DNA of 64,000 nt from the NCBI RefSeq assembly GCF_004337985.1, contig NC_043744.1, forward strand, positions 2,144,408 through 2,208,407, in the 5' to 3' direction. The stretch's first letter is position 1. Each line of letters begins with the position of its first letter. Below the pieces are notes generated by a model that worked only from the letters and a program-made list of their open reading frames with translations, made no database searches and was not told where the DNA came from. Shown here one piece after another: positions 48,201 to 57,458 of the stretch. Source of the stretch: Pyricularia pennisetigena (taxonomy: Eukaryota; Ascomycota; Sordariomycetes; Magnaporthales; Pyriculariaceae). Both the position numbers and the translations under genes were made by a program.

Positions 48201-50314
48201 ACTAGGTTCGATGGGCTCTGAAAGTTCTCAAGGTCATTTGCAGATTCAGAGGGCTGTGCCTGACTGCTTATGGTTACAGCTGGTGCCAGGACATGGGGTG
48301 CTCTTGTCCGGTCGTTTGCAACCACACTCCGCAGGCAGTCTATGATGTGATCAAATAGGTCCTGATGAGCAGATTGACTGACAGAAACCGCGAATGAGAC
48401 TATATTCTGGAGTATCAGTGTCTCGTTCTCTTCTGCGATGCCATCAAGTAGGCTTTCAGTGAGACCCGGGGCAGTATAGCCACCGGATTCCGCATCGATA
48501 ATCTCCAGAATGTCAATTACTTCGGTGATGATGCGAAAAGCCCTCAACCTGACCGAAGTCGAGCGACGCCTGTCTCGAAAGAAAGTCTCGAGAACAAGAC
48601 TGACATTGTCCTCCCATTGAATGTCAGATGGAAAACAGCAATGGAACTCGGCAAAATAGTCGAGTACGAGACCAGCAGCAGAGTCCGGGAGGAGCTCATG
48701 AATCTTGGTAAAGAATACAATGCAGTCTTGCCTTTGTACGAGCTCAGACTGGAATTCTAGCAAGAGCTGCTCAAGTCTGGCCGTAAGTCGCCCTATCTCA
48801 GCCAAAATGGGATCTTCTCTTTCGAAACTACTTGTGGGAGACGACAAGGACCTTGCCGAAACTGGCACCTCCCCGCCGCTAGACTTTTCTAGCCTGGGCA
48901 AGACACGGCTTCGTTTTGCGCAGTCTGCAGCCACATTCAGGATCACAGCCCAGTCCTCATCTTCAATGGCAGCACTAAGATTCTGGGCACCGTCGTCGAA
49001 GAGTGAGTTGATGAGTTGGAGCAAAACACCGCATGTCTTGGGCGTAGCCTGGTTGTTGACGAGATTTACAAGCCCGTCGATCAGAGGACTCAATGGAACA
49101 GAAGGATAGCCTTTGCTCGAGGATTTCCAGACGAGTTTTTGCAGCACCTCAAGGGCACCACGAACTTCGCGTTGGTCTCGTTGCTGGGACTCTGCTCTGC
49201 CAGATGAATTGTACGCCTGTAGCACAGTGAGGAGTATCTGAACCATGGCATTCCCGTGGTGTGACTTGGAGATGTTCGATAAAACCTGCCAGGCGGGCTT
49301 GGCGAGATTTGCAACCATGCTGTATATGGAGCTCAAAACGTTGACACAACGCCCGAGGTTGGCCGACGGTATCATGCCGAACGTTACAATAGCATTAAAG
49401 ACGTTAATGCATGACTTTAGGTCGTCCTCAGAATTAGTAGCCATGCAAATGTCAAGAAGACACTCAATTAAACGACCCGCCGTGTTGTCGTTTGTGACCT
49501 TGAAATTGAATTTAACGACTTCTTGAACAAAGTCAAAAAGCCGAGAGAAGTTCTTTTCCTCGCCGGAAACGTTGGCCTTGGCCTTGGTCGCCCGGCTGGT
49601 GCTTCGCGATGGATTCTTGCGGGCCTCTTTGACGGCCTCTTTTGCCTCCTTGACAGCCTGGAACTTCTCCTGAAGCCAGCTACTAAGGAGCGGTACCACA
49701 TCGTATTCGAACCCGGCGAGGTCTCGACCACGCCGGGTGAGATCCTCGAGTGCGGCCAGTTGGAGATGAAAGTCTTCAGGATTGGCGGGTGCGGATATTG
49801 TTCGAAAGTACTCCCTCCTCTCGAGATCAGTGCACTCATGGTGTCTGACACATTCTGTGACCAGCTCCCAGCCTGCAACACGTGCCGCATGCGGCTTGCC
49901 TGGCTCAATGAGATCTTTGCCGGCGTACCATATATCAAGAACTGATGTGAGGGAGCATGTTGCGATGACGATACGCAGTGAGGCGGCAGCTGCGATCCTT
50001 TCGTTCAGCGGTGCGGATCGTAGATGTTCGAGAGCGTCTAGACGATGCGCCGGCTGCCCAGCTGCAGTACTTTCTTGTACAGTGGCACTCTCGTTCGTAA
50101 GCTGCGCAGTGGAGCCAGCAGCAGATATCGACATTGGCTGCACGGGCGGAGGGGACTTGGTCAGTCTAGCGCCGGTGAGGTTCTTGAAGACACTGGCAAG
50201 GCCGCCTGTGCTACGGGCGAAGTCTGGAGACTGGGCGGCATCCTCAGTCGATCGGGACATAGGCTCGTCGCTTTCCGAGGCCGTGGGGCCTAGCGAAACT
50301 ATACGCCGCAACAT
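45263..50314 (-). CDS. tsc2: Tuberin (TSC2) GTPase-activating protein
   Basis: A single uninterrupted frame; the ATG at 50314 is the first Met codon, as the frame upstream opens only at a TTG. It gives 1,683 residues. Tuberin is the RapGAP-type GAP for Rheb and, with Tsc1, restrains TORC1 signalling in response to nutrients and stress. A Ser/Pro-rich N-terminus (1-100) is followed by a long helical-repeat region. The RapGAP domain is at about residues 1300-1490: HNSPVDGHKVGVIYIGEGQW, SRDYIDFLNGLG, GLDRQYDTDGQYTFCWRD and the Asn-thumb segment HIGNDFVNIIFNDSGLPF. The C-terminal tail is Ser/Thr-rich and ends SLDFSKWA. S. pombe has tsc2 while budding yeast does not; this gene fits a filamentous ascomycete lineage that kept it. 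Absence of introns in 5 kb is notable. Confidence 0.9.
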   Translation of the reverse strand: MLRRIVSLGPTASESDEPMSRSTEDAAQSPDFARSTGGLASVFKNLTGARLTKSPPPVQPMSISAAGSTAQLTNESATVQESTAAGQPAHRLDALEHLRSAPLNERIAAAASLRIVIATCSLTSVLDIWYAGKDLIEPGKPHAARVAGWELVTECVRHHECTDLERREYFRTISAPANPEDFHLQLAALEDLTRRGRDLAGFEYDVVPLLSSWLQEKFQAVKEAKEAVKEARKNPSRSTSRATKAKANVSGEEKNFSRLFDFVQEVVKFNFKVTNDNTAGRLIECLLDICMATNSEDDLKSCINVFNAIVTFGMIPSANLGRCVNVLSSIYSMVANLAKPAWQVLSNISKSHHGNAMVQILLTVLQAYNSSGRAESQQRDQREVRGALEVLQKLVWKSSSKGYPSVPLSPLIDGLVNLVNNQATPKTCGVLLQLINSLFDDGAQNLSAAIEDEDWAVILNVAADCAKRSRVLPRLEKSSGGEVPVSARSLSSPTSSFEREDPILAEIGRLTARLEQLLLEFQSELVQRQDCIVFFTKIHELLPDSAAGLVLDYFAEFHCCFPSDIQWEDNVSLVLETFFRDRRRSTSVRLRAFRIITEVIDILEIIDAESGGYTAPGLTESLLDGIAEENETLILQNIVSFAVSVSQSAHQDLFDHIIDCLRSVVANDRTRAPHVLAPAVTISSQAQPSESANDLENFQSPSNLVTRGYVQMFMRSMDTDVRKASRLFDAIVHITRSSKCETDARLTAMKMLFRLRSDWENHIFLTPFTESDALAAMMFRTEESISKRLTEEAQNARPPRPEPNSLTTRPGRAVSFGQSISPLERDRTPVSRCASGTGASSTSAGRYRQMWSLSDQDALPEPPSPIASPVLFSHCSAAPEEVSEPVPALNMAAWLDALISILHMGCDWEIYSFIIVHLPSQLANHALFEDAIPQIQQIRGIICEKIRNNMFQEPPVSTHLRKTEVAVCFYHILTTILSYHHHFQKNEEDEIVQTFMQGLSDKSAKCCIHALSICAHELPLSTSKCLVAILQRMSQIITRQGVAMHILEFLACLSRLSELYSNFREDEYRIVFGICFRYLQDVRAKRSSLRLGNGSEPPTPMTPLGQMDAGGTSDDLPQYVYALGYHVITFWFLAVKLPDRPNHVPWIAKNLFADADGGPGEEQAQITIDFMSRVAYSDVDESLEDPLFTQERFGEIKERHWIVGNSIVSIKQATRNGWAHVTKRQPSGTSCFVVRESIKPLPHHQIRTVTAESNRDGQAMLENAAFPSHVMVQLLSSLPQPQNSTLRPIPLPEDPAIPRALKMFDHNSPVDGHKVGVIYIGEGQWKEAEILANVSGSRDYIDFLNGLGTLTKLKGATFNAQGLDRQYDTDGQYTFCWRDRVTEIVFHVTTQMPTNLEQDPACTQKKKHIGNDFVNIIFNDSGLPFNFDTFASEFNYVNIVITPVSRASFVASRERAAKMAVAKESGTTGEAENGKSYQQYNPFFKVQVMSKPGFPEISPAADTKMISLKSLPDFIRLLALNASVFSHVWSTRTIGEHVSTWRNRLREIVRMRERYGSKPAAPSPSPPPTASTGGAGGAAFGSISSVPTMSSMSSSQHTVGNIASSSASTLDASRPASSMRDSFSSLRRSSVATFFTTASEQTQHSHRSSMMSSAPTHEGIDMTPTQSNGHDPLADSLDFSKWA

Positions 50315-51589
50315 GTTAACGGGTAATCCATCAGAGACGAAAGGGCGTTTAATATGGGTAGGCCGCAAATGGGCACAAGTGTATGTACGAAAGATGCAAA
50401 GTAAACTCGTCAAAGAACTATTGGGAGGCCTCAGTCGTCGAAAATGTTCGAACAGAGGTGCAGGCGGGGCAGGGGTAAGTGGAAAGCAACGGTACAGTGG
50501 TGATGTTGGTGGTGGCTGCTAGCATGTTGCGTAATCCAGAAGAATCTGGGCGAGCACAGAAGGCAAAAAAATATGGATGGATGGCTGCTCGCAGGCAGTC
50601 AAGACGGTGTTGGTGGGCAGGTAGGCACGGCTGACAGAGTTGCCATATTGATATGTGACAAGACTGCAAGTTCTATGCCTCATCCCTAAACCAGTCCAAG
50701 AAGGTCTCGGGCCATGACTTTTGGCCCACGTCCAAAATAACAACTGATTCTAGAACCAGTCTAGACTAGGCATACTACTACTGTAGACTAGTCTAGAGCA
50801 AGGGTTGAGGAAGTGAGGTATGGTATGGTATACAGGCAGTTGCGCACGGCACCATAACTTACAAGCACGCTAGTTCTTGCATACAAAAAGACAAAGGGAA
50901 GAAACCCAAAGCGGGCTGATGGTAGTTAGGGACCTATGTATAGGTATCGAAGCCGGTCGGTGGTGATGGATGGTGGCTGTAAAGTCGCGGTCGCGCAGTA
51001 AACCAGCACAGCTCCGCACTTTTGCTGCGCCCTTTCGTCGAGTCGATCGCGCGTCGGTCCGTTGTCGTTGTTTCTGGGGAAGATGAGCTAGGGAGCCGTG
51101 AGCACCACCAGTGACTGACACGACCCCATGAAACTTCAAATCGCGAAATAATCCTGGTTCGCCCCCAAGTTTTGCCTTGGCCCACGGTCTCCGCAAAATT
51201 GGACTGAATTACGCCATTGGGCCAAGGTGGGCAGAGCTGTACGGGAGCTTTGCACGTGTTGCGATCCGAGCGACAATGCATGGGGGTAGTTTTAAAGCTT
51301 TTTATCTCAATGATTTTCATTCTCAAGGACGTTTATCGATAAGTAGTTTCTGGAAGTGTCCCCTCTGGATTTCGTTTATCGTTATCGATTGGCCTGCGCC
51401 CCGCCAATATTCTTCATCCATTCCCTTTAGAGCTTCGCCGCCTAGCCAACGGGAGTTGTTTGTTATACTGGATCTGGGCGCAAGATTCTATTCAGCGAGG
51501 CATTCTTACTTTTACACCGACTTACTCAACGCGTCTTCTCTGATTGAAACGCCACCATTCCCGTTAGTCACAAGCCAACTCCTGGCAAG
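50315..51589. promoter_or_regulatory. Divergent promoter region tsc2 / cse1
   Basis: About 1.3 kb between two divergent genes. Contains an ACGCGT hexamer at 51529-51534, about 55 bp before the cse1 start. A CTAGTCTAGACTAG-like repeated stretch lies at about 50755-50800. No gene recognised. Confidence 0.45.
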
Positions 51590-54500
51590 ATGGCCGTCGT
51601 AATCGGCGAAGTTGCTCAGCTCCTTGATGCGACCCTCGACCCCCAACATCACAAAAAAGGTATTTCACTCCATCGCCTACCGTCCAAAGCTACCGATCAT
51701 AGCTTTGTTGCCCCGCCATAGACGCCTCAAACGCAACACTTGCGTACGTTAGGTATCTGCTTGGGCCGCAGACGTTCAGATTACCACCAACGCTTTCTGC
51801 GTTCAGCGCTAATGTCTTTTTTTTTTACAACCATCCAGCCGAAGCCGCTCTTAGGATAGAAGAAAAGAAGCCCCAATTCTCCTTAACACTTCTGCAGATC
51901 GTCAACTCGGACGCCCTACCTGCCAAGACTCGTCTGGCAGCCGCGCTCTGTTTCAAGAACTTTATCAGGAGCAACTATGTGGTACGTGTAGCACGGCATC
52001 CAGAGGCCACTCGTCGGTGTCAGATCGATGTCAGTTGCACATGTGCTAAGCAGAAGCGGGGCGACAGGACGAAGATGGCAAGTACAAGTTGCCCGAGGAC
52101 GAGGTCGCGACACTCAAGCAAGAGCTTGTCGGACTCATGATCTCATCTCCGCCAAACATCCAAGCACAGCTCGGCGATGCCATCAGCATTATTGCAGACT
52201 CCGACTTTTGGGAGCGTTGGCAGACATTGATACCGGTATGGTTCCGCCCTCGAGATTCCAACACTTTTCTCTCTTTCTCTCTGCCTCGTATGATGAACTG
52301 ACATGAGTGGGCGCATTCCAGGATCTTGTTAGCCGGTTGTCAACGTCTGATTTCAAGATTACGAATGGCGTTCTTGAGGTCGCCCACTCGATCTTCGTTA
52401 GGTGGAGGCCCTTGTTTTCATCCAACGAGCTTTATACCGAGATCAACCACGTTCTGTCGCACTTTGGCGAGCCGTTCTTGAAGATTCTGGACAGCACGCA
52501 CCAACGCATAGAGGCAGCCAAAGGAGACGCAACACAACTCAAGGGCTGGCTTCAGACGATGGATCTTCTCGTCAAGATCCTGTTCGACCTTTCGTGCCAA
52601 GATCTTCCTCCCATAATCGAGTCCAACATTGCCAGCCTGTGCACACTTCTGCAAACTTATCTGTCCTATTCCAACCCCCTCCTGGATGGCGATGACGAAG
52701 AGGAGACTGTCATCGAGTTGGTCAAGTCAGATATCTGCTCCGTCTTGACTTTGTATTTCTCCAAGTTCGATGACGATTTTGGTAACACGGCCCAGGAGTT
52801 CATCCCGGCCGTGTGGCAATTACTCTCGTCGATCGGCATGGAGAAGAGATACGACGGACTCGTCAGCAAAGCTCTACAGTTTCTCACCACTGTGTCAGGT
52901 AACCCGCGTCATGCGCCACACTTCAACAGCCAGGCTGTGATAAAGGAGATCGTCGAGAAGGTGGTGCTGCCAAATATCAGCTTACGCGAGTCCGACATCG
53001 AGCTGTTCGAGGACGAGCCGATCGAGTTCATTCGGCGTGATCTGGAAGGCTCTGACTCTGACTCGAGGAGGAGGGCGGCAACAGACTTCTTGAGGAGGCT
53101 GCAGGAGAACGACGACAAGCTTGTCACTGAAGTGGTCGGGCAGTACATCAACCACTACCTCGGACAGGCCGACTGGAAGTCCAAGGACACTGCAGTCTAC
53201 CTGTACCTCTCGATTGCTGCCAAGGGTGCTGTGACGGCGGCGAGGGGAGTTCAGACCGTGAACCCTCACGTCAATGTGGTCGACTTCTTCCAACAGCATA
53301 TTGCTGGGGATCTGATAAAAGACGAAGGAGTCGAGCCTATTTCCAAGGTCAATGCCATCAAGTACCTGCACAACTTCCGCAGCCAACTTACCAAGGAGCA
53401 ATGGAGCGGAGCCATCCAGCCGCTGATTGTCAACATGGCTTCGTCGAACTATGTCGTATACACATACGCCGTTATCACCGTCGAGCGTGTGCTATTTCTT
53501 ACTAACGAGGAAGGGGAGCACCTATTCACGCGAGCGGACATCGAGCCACTTGCCAGAGACCTGCTGGAGCATCTTTTCAACCTGGTTGAGAAGGATAGGT
53601 CACCTGCCAAGATGCAGGAGAACGAGTTTTTGATGAGGTGCATTATGCGGGTTCTAATTGTCATCAAGGACGGCGCAGTCCCGCTGTTGGACAGTGTTCT
53701 CGATCGCCTCATCGCCATCACAAATGTGATCAAACAAAACCCAAGCAACCCCCGATTTTACTATTATCACTTCGAGGCCGTCGGCGCCCTGATTCGCTAC
53801 TGCGCTGCCACCGATGCCGGCAAGTTGGAGGCGAAGCTCTGGGAACCGCTCTCGTCAATTCTCAATGAGGACGTCACAGGTACGTGTAACTTCTTAGTCC
53901 CTTACAACTTAGAGCTGAGCGTTCATGCTAACTTGGTTGGCAGAGTTCGTTCCTTATGTCTTTCAGCTGTTCGCCGCGCTCCTTGAATCCTCACCAAACA
54001 CTGCAGCGCCAAACAATTTCTTGAACCTTCTGAAGCCCGTGCTTTCTCACACCGTCTGGGAAACCCGGGGTAATGTCCCTGGATGTGCCCGGTTTCTCTC
54101 AGCAATCGTGCCCAAGGTTGCAGAAGGAATTGTTGCAGAAGGACATCTTGAAGCAATTCTGGGCATTTTCCAGCGGCTACTCGGGTCCAAAAAGACTGAG
54201 CCGAATGCTTTCGACATACTGGAGGCGATTGTGGGCTCTTTCCCGGCGTAAGTGGAGCTACTTTTTTCTATCACGGCAACGCGCAGCTAGAGTTTCCCTT
54301 ACCTGCGTGGCTTGATTAGATTACTGACGAATCGCACATACAGTTCTGCGTTGGATCAGTACTTTGGAACTATACAATCGTTGTTATTCAAAAAGTTCGA
54401 GACGGACGTGCCCGACTCTTTCAAGCAACGGTTTGTCCGATTCTACCACCTTGTCTCTGCCCGGGGGGTAGAGGCTGGCTTCGGTGCAGATTACTTCATC

Positions 54501-54974
54501 AAGCACGCTGAGGCTTTGCAAGCCAAGGTTTTCGTGCCACTCTATCTGAATTATGTTCTCCCGGTTACCGCTGGCTTCGCACGGCCAGTAGATCGGAAGC
54601 TCGGTGTCATCTCATACACCAAGACGCTGTGCGACTCGACCGCCTTTGCTCAGACGTACGCGAAGGGCTGGGGCTTTACATGCAACCGCCTGCTAGAACT
54701 TCTCAGTAACCCGCCCAAGGTAACGACCGGGGCAGGGGATGAGTTCATCACTGAAGCCGATGTAGATGACATCGGGTTCGGTGTCGGCTACACACCACTC
54801 AACACATGCAAACGGGGTCCTCGTGATGACTTCCCCGAGATTACCAATGTGCAAACCTGGGTGAGCGAGTACATGAAGTCGGCCAATCAGCGTACCGGCG
54901 GGAAACTTGCAACGTTTGTCCAGGAGCGACTGGAGGATGCTAGCAAGGCGGAGCTAGCCAAATATCTCAGCTGA
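51590..54974 (+). CDS. cse1: Exportin-2 / Cse1 importin-alpha re-exporter
   Basis: Six exons: 51590-51659, 51839-51981, 52068-52235, 52322-53879, 53944-54247 and 54320-54974. They join in frame to 965 residues, close to the usual Cse1/CAS size. Cse1 is a HEAT-repeat karyopherin that exports importin alpha from the nucleus together with Ran-GTP. The importin-beta N-terminal region is in exons 1-3 (LLDATLDPQHHKKAEAALR, RLAAALCFKNFIRSNYVDED). Cse1-specific segments are IKYLHNFRSQLTKEQW, TNVIKQNPSNPRFYYYHFEA, EFVPYVFQLFAALLES, WETRGNVPGCARFL and QSLLFKKFETDVPDSFKQRF. Exon 5 is flanked by short introns of 64 and 72 nt. The reading frame would be broken without every one of the five introns. Divergent from tsc2. 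Confidence 0.93.
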
Positions 54975-56128
54975 GAGATATCGGTAGACTGTGAAAGAGG
55001 GGAGGCGGTGGTTGCGGATAGTGAAGAAGAAAAAATAAAAATAAAAACATGAGAGCTCATTCACCTTGCAAATGCGCTAGTGTGGGGATAGGCTGATTGC
55101 TGTGGATAGACATCGGGGTAGTACCTCGTTCCTCGAAATCGGTAGGATGCGTCTTTTGTCGTCCTTCAGGGGAAGGCTGTGCACGTGCGAGGGGAAATGA
55201 TGGAGACCCTGAATATTTTGCGGGGGAGTAACGTACGTTATAGCACAGCCCCATAGTCTCTTGGTCGAAAGGCTCGAATTATGCCTTGCCCGAATTTGGA
55301 ATGCTTGAATTGAAACAAGCACTCCACCAATCTGGTCCGCCCGCTCCTTCACTGTCCTGACTGTATTCTCTGTCGACCTAGCGACCTAGCTGCTATGGCA
55401 GTACTGCGTAGGTGTGGCAGGGGGTACGACAGCTTGTGGCTATGAAAACGGAAATTAATTTAGGCTCACCACGAAACATAGCCCTGGCAAATAGTAAGCT
55501 TGTAGGGAGGTAGTCAATCGAGACCTCTCTATTCAAGAGCAGGGTATACATGGGTCTCTCGTCGACTGACCTTTTTGATCTGCTATTTCCGATTTTGATA
55601 TCCACAACAAGCACTAAAAGCTTACGACGTAGGATACCCGATGAGAGGATGTCGATGGCCTCTTCATATTCAGCCTAAAAGCCTCTCAACCGCCTCGGCA
55701 CGACTCGGCTACGGCAGGCATCGGGTTGAATGAATGGTGAGGGTATACGTGGCTTGTAAATCCACCGCTGGTTGACCAACTGGCACTGCGCATATGTAAC
55801 TCGTTCAAGGTGAGGAAGCAAAGCCCGCGAGCATCGGTGGCATGGGGCTCGTCCAGAAGGATTCTTTCCGAAACGACGCCATGTTAAATACAAGAGCGAA
55901 AAAGCGCGTAGGATATAAAAAAATAAAAAATAGAGAAAAGAATAAGGAGGACAATGCAATAGCGATTGGAGAACACAAAGAGCTTCAGCGAATACTGGTT
56001 GACTGTTTGATGTGAATGATGACTGAAATGCAGCTCTGTGTCGAATAGGTGTTGACCCATTTTTGCTGATTTGCACGTCACCGACGGAGATCATGAAAGT
56101 CGTCCCAAGCTGCCGGGGAAAGGCGAAC
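54975..56128. other. Intergenic region
   Basis: Begins with the AT-rich 3' flank of cse1. No gene recognised; several short ORFs without features on both strands. Confidence 0.5.
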
Positions 56129-56130
56129 TA

Positions 56131-56180
56131 CAGCACCTGTCCAAAAATAACGCAACAATCCCAAAATCTCACCAAAAGTC
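56131..56180 (+). repeat. Left terminal inverted repeat of the MITE
   Basis: Pairs with 56555-56604. The differences are at positions 17, 27, 39 and 48 counted from the outer end; the first two are A here against G in the other copy, in the same orientation. Confidence 0.88.
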
Positions 56181-56554
56181 TGTATTTTCACAAAGCCATA
56201 ACTTTCCCAATATACGAGGCGCAAACTCGTAAATTTAAATTCGAATAGATATTTAGTAAATTAAACACACATTCAAATTCCACTGCTATTGCTCCTATAC
56301 TGAATAATTGGTGAATTTTTGAAATAAAAATGCCAAAATTTCCCAAACCTGCATCCACTATACATCCCCTGTAACCCACTGTAACGGTATTTTTTCAACT
56401 TTTGCTCGTTTATATTCGTATTTACAACTCTAATAAACAATAAAATCTGATAATATTAGTATGTAAAAAAAGAGAGAGTTTTAAATTATATACTGATAGC
56501 TTTTTGGTATGGTAGTATTTTGAATTGATTGAATTATCTGTTGTTGAAACCCGC

Positions 56555-56604
56555 GAATTTTGGTGTGATTTTGGGATCGTTGCGTTACTTTTGGACAGGT
56601 GCTG
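56555..56604 (-). repeat. Right terminal inverted repeat of the MITE
   Basis: Reverse complement of the left repeat with four differences in 50 positions; ends in GGACAGGTGCTG followed by TA. Confidence 0.88.
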
Positions 56605-56606
56605 TA

Positions 56607-57401
56607 CCGGTCCCGCCGGCTGCAAAAGAAGGTGCGGGGCCCGTTTGAGGTTATTTTGGGGGGCCAAGAAAGAGCCGTCTGGACGGCGATGCACCACCGG
56701 CAAACAGCCAAGGATGGGAAGGAAGGCAGAACCCTCCCTGTCTTTGGGATTCCATGGCATCAAACGTCAACCCCAATGGGGTTTAAAGGTAGTATACTGC
56801 TCCCTGAGAGGTTTCTTCACTTATGTGGAGGCTTTGCCTCGGGAAGGGAAACACAAGGGGGTCCGACAAGTCGAAAAGGCATGGACCACGCGGCTATGGT
56901 AAGACGTACGTGGTTATTGATAACAACTCCGCTCAGGATGATGCTCGTCGTTTGACAAGGACGTACCCGACAAAGTGACGCTTTATTGGCCCGTGGTCAT
57001 CTCCCAAGGCCTGTTATCCTTACCCCGAAGCTTATTCTCGTGTTGTATGGCTAGGATTTGCCTGGCGAGTCAGCCCCCGCAGGTTATCCTGTGGCCATCG
57101 TCCCTACTGAAGGGTATGGGTTCAGAACTTGAAGGTTCTCCTATATTGATTCGGAGCGGGGCTTATTGTACGGAGTCCCTTATTGAGAAGTATAGTTCAA
57201 ATGAAGAAAAAACCTTACAACCGACTTTTGTACAAAGATCCAGTGGTCTGCTCCTCCTCAAGCAGGTTAGGTTTTTTTGGTCATCCCACGGCGCGGATAC
57301 CACTCTCGCTTTTGCAGTTTGATCTTTCAGCAGCAATCTTTCGCTTAGTGTTGCTGACGATAGCGTCTGTCCTCTCGCTCATTTCTGTTATCATATATAC
57401 A
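56607..57401. other. Unassigned DNA between the MITE and the carboxypeptidase gene
   Basis: About 800 bp with a base composition like coding or once-coding DNA (GC-rich after the AT-rich MITE) and short overlapping frames, but nothing I recognise. It may be a decayed gene or element. The right end is the carboxypeptidase promoter. Confidence 0.4.
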
Positions 57402-57407
57402 TATAAA
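57402..57407 (+). promoter_or_regulatory. Possible TATA box of the carboxypeptidase gene
   Basis: TATAAA within a TATATACATATAAAG stretch, 52 bp before the ATG at 57459. The distance is short, so transcription would start very near the ATG or the true start lies upstream. Confidence 0.4.
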
Positions 57408-57458
57408 GAGAATAGTTATTTGATTTATTTTGCTATTCTTCCCAGAGAATAAACATCG

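Larger units (their letters stand above)
56131..56604. mobile_element. Tc1/mariner-type MITE, 474 bp
   Basis: A non-autonomous DNA element bounded by terminal inverted repeats beginning CAGCACCTGTCCAAAA at both ends and flanked by TA on each side (56129-56130 and 56605-56606). TA duplication is the mark of Tc1/mariner-family transposition, and the Fot1-like/pogo branch is common in filamentous fungi. The repeats match at 46 of the outer 50 positions. The interior is very AT-rich, much more so than its flanks, and has no transposase frame, so it needs a transposase from elsewhere in the genome. It has no second copy in this window that I can see. Confidence 0.85.

Noticed and set aside
50315..50413. 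N-terminal 33 residues before the tuberin ATG
   Set aside because: This part of the frame opens at TTG and has no ATG before 50314.
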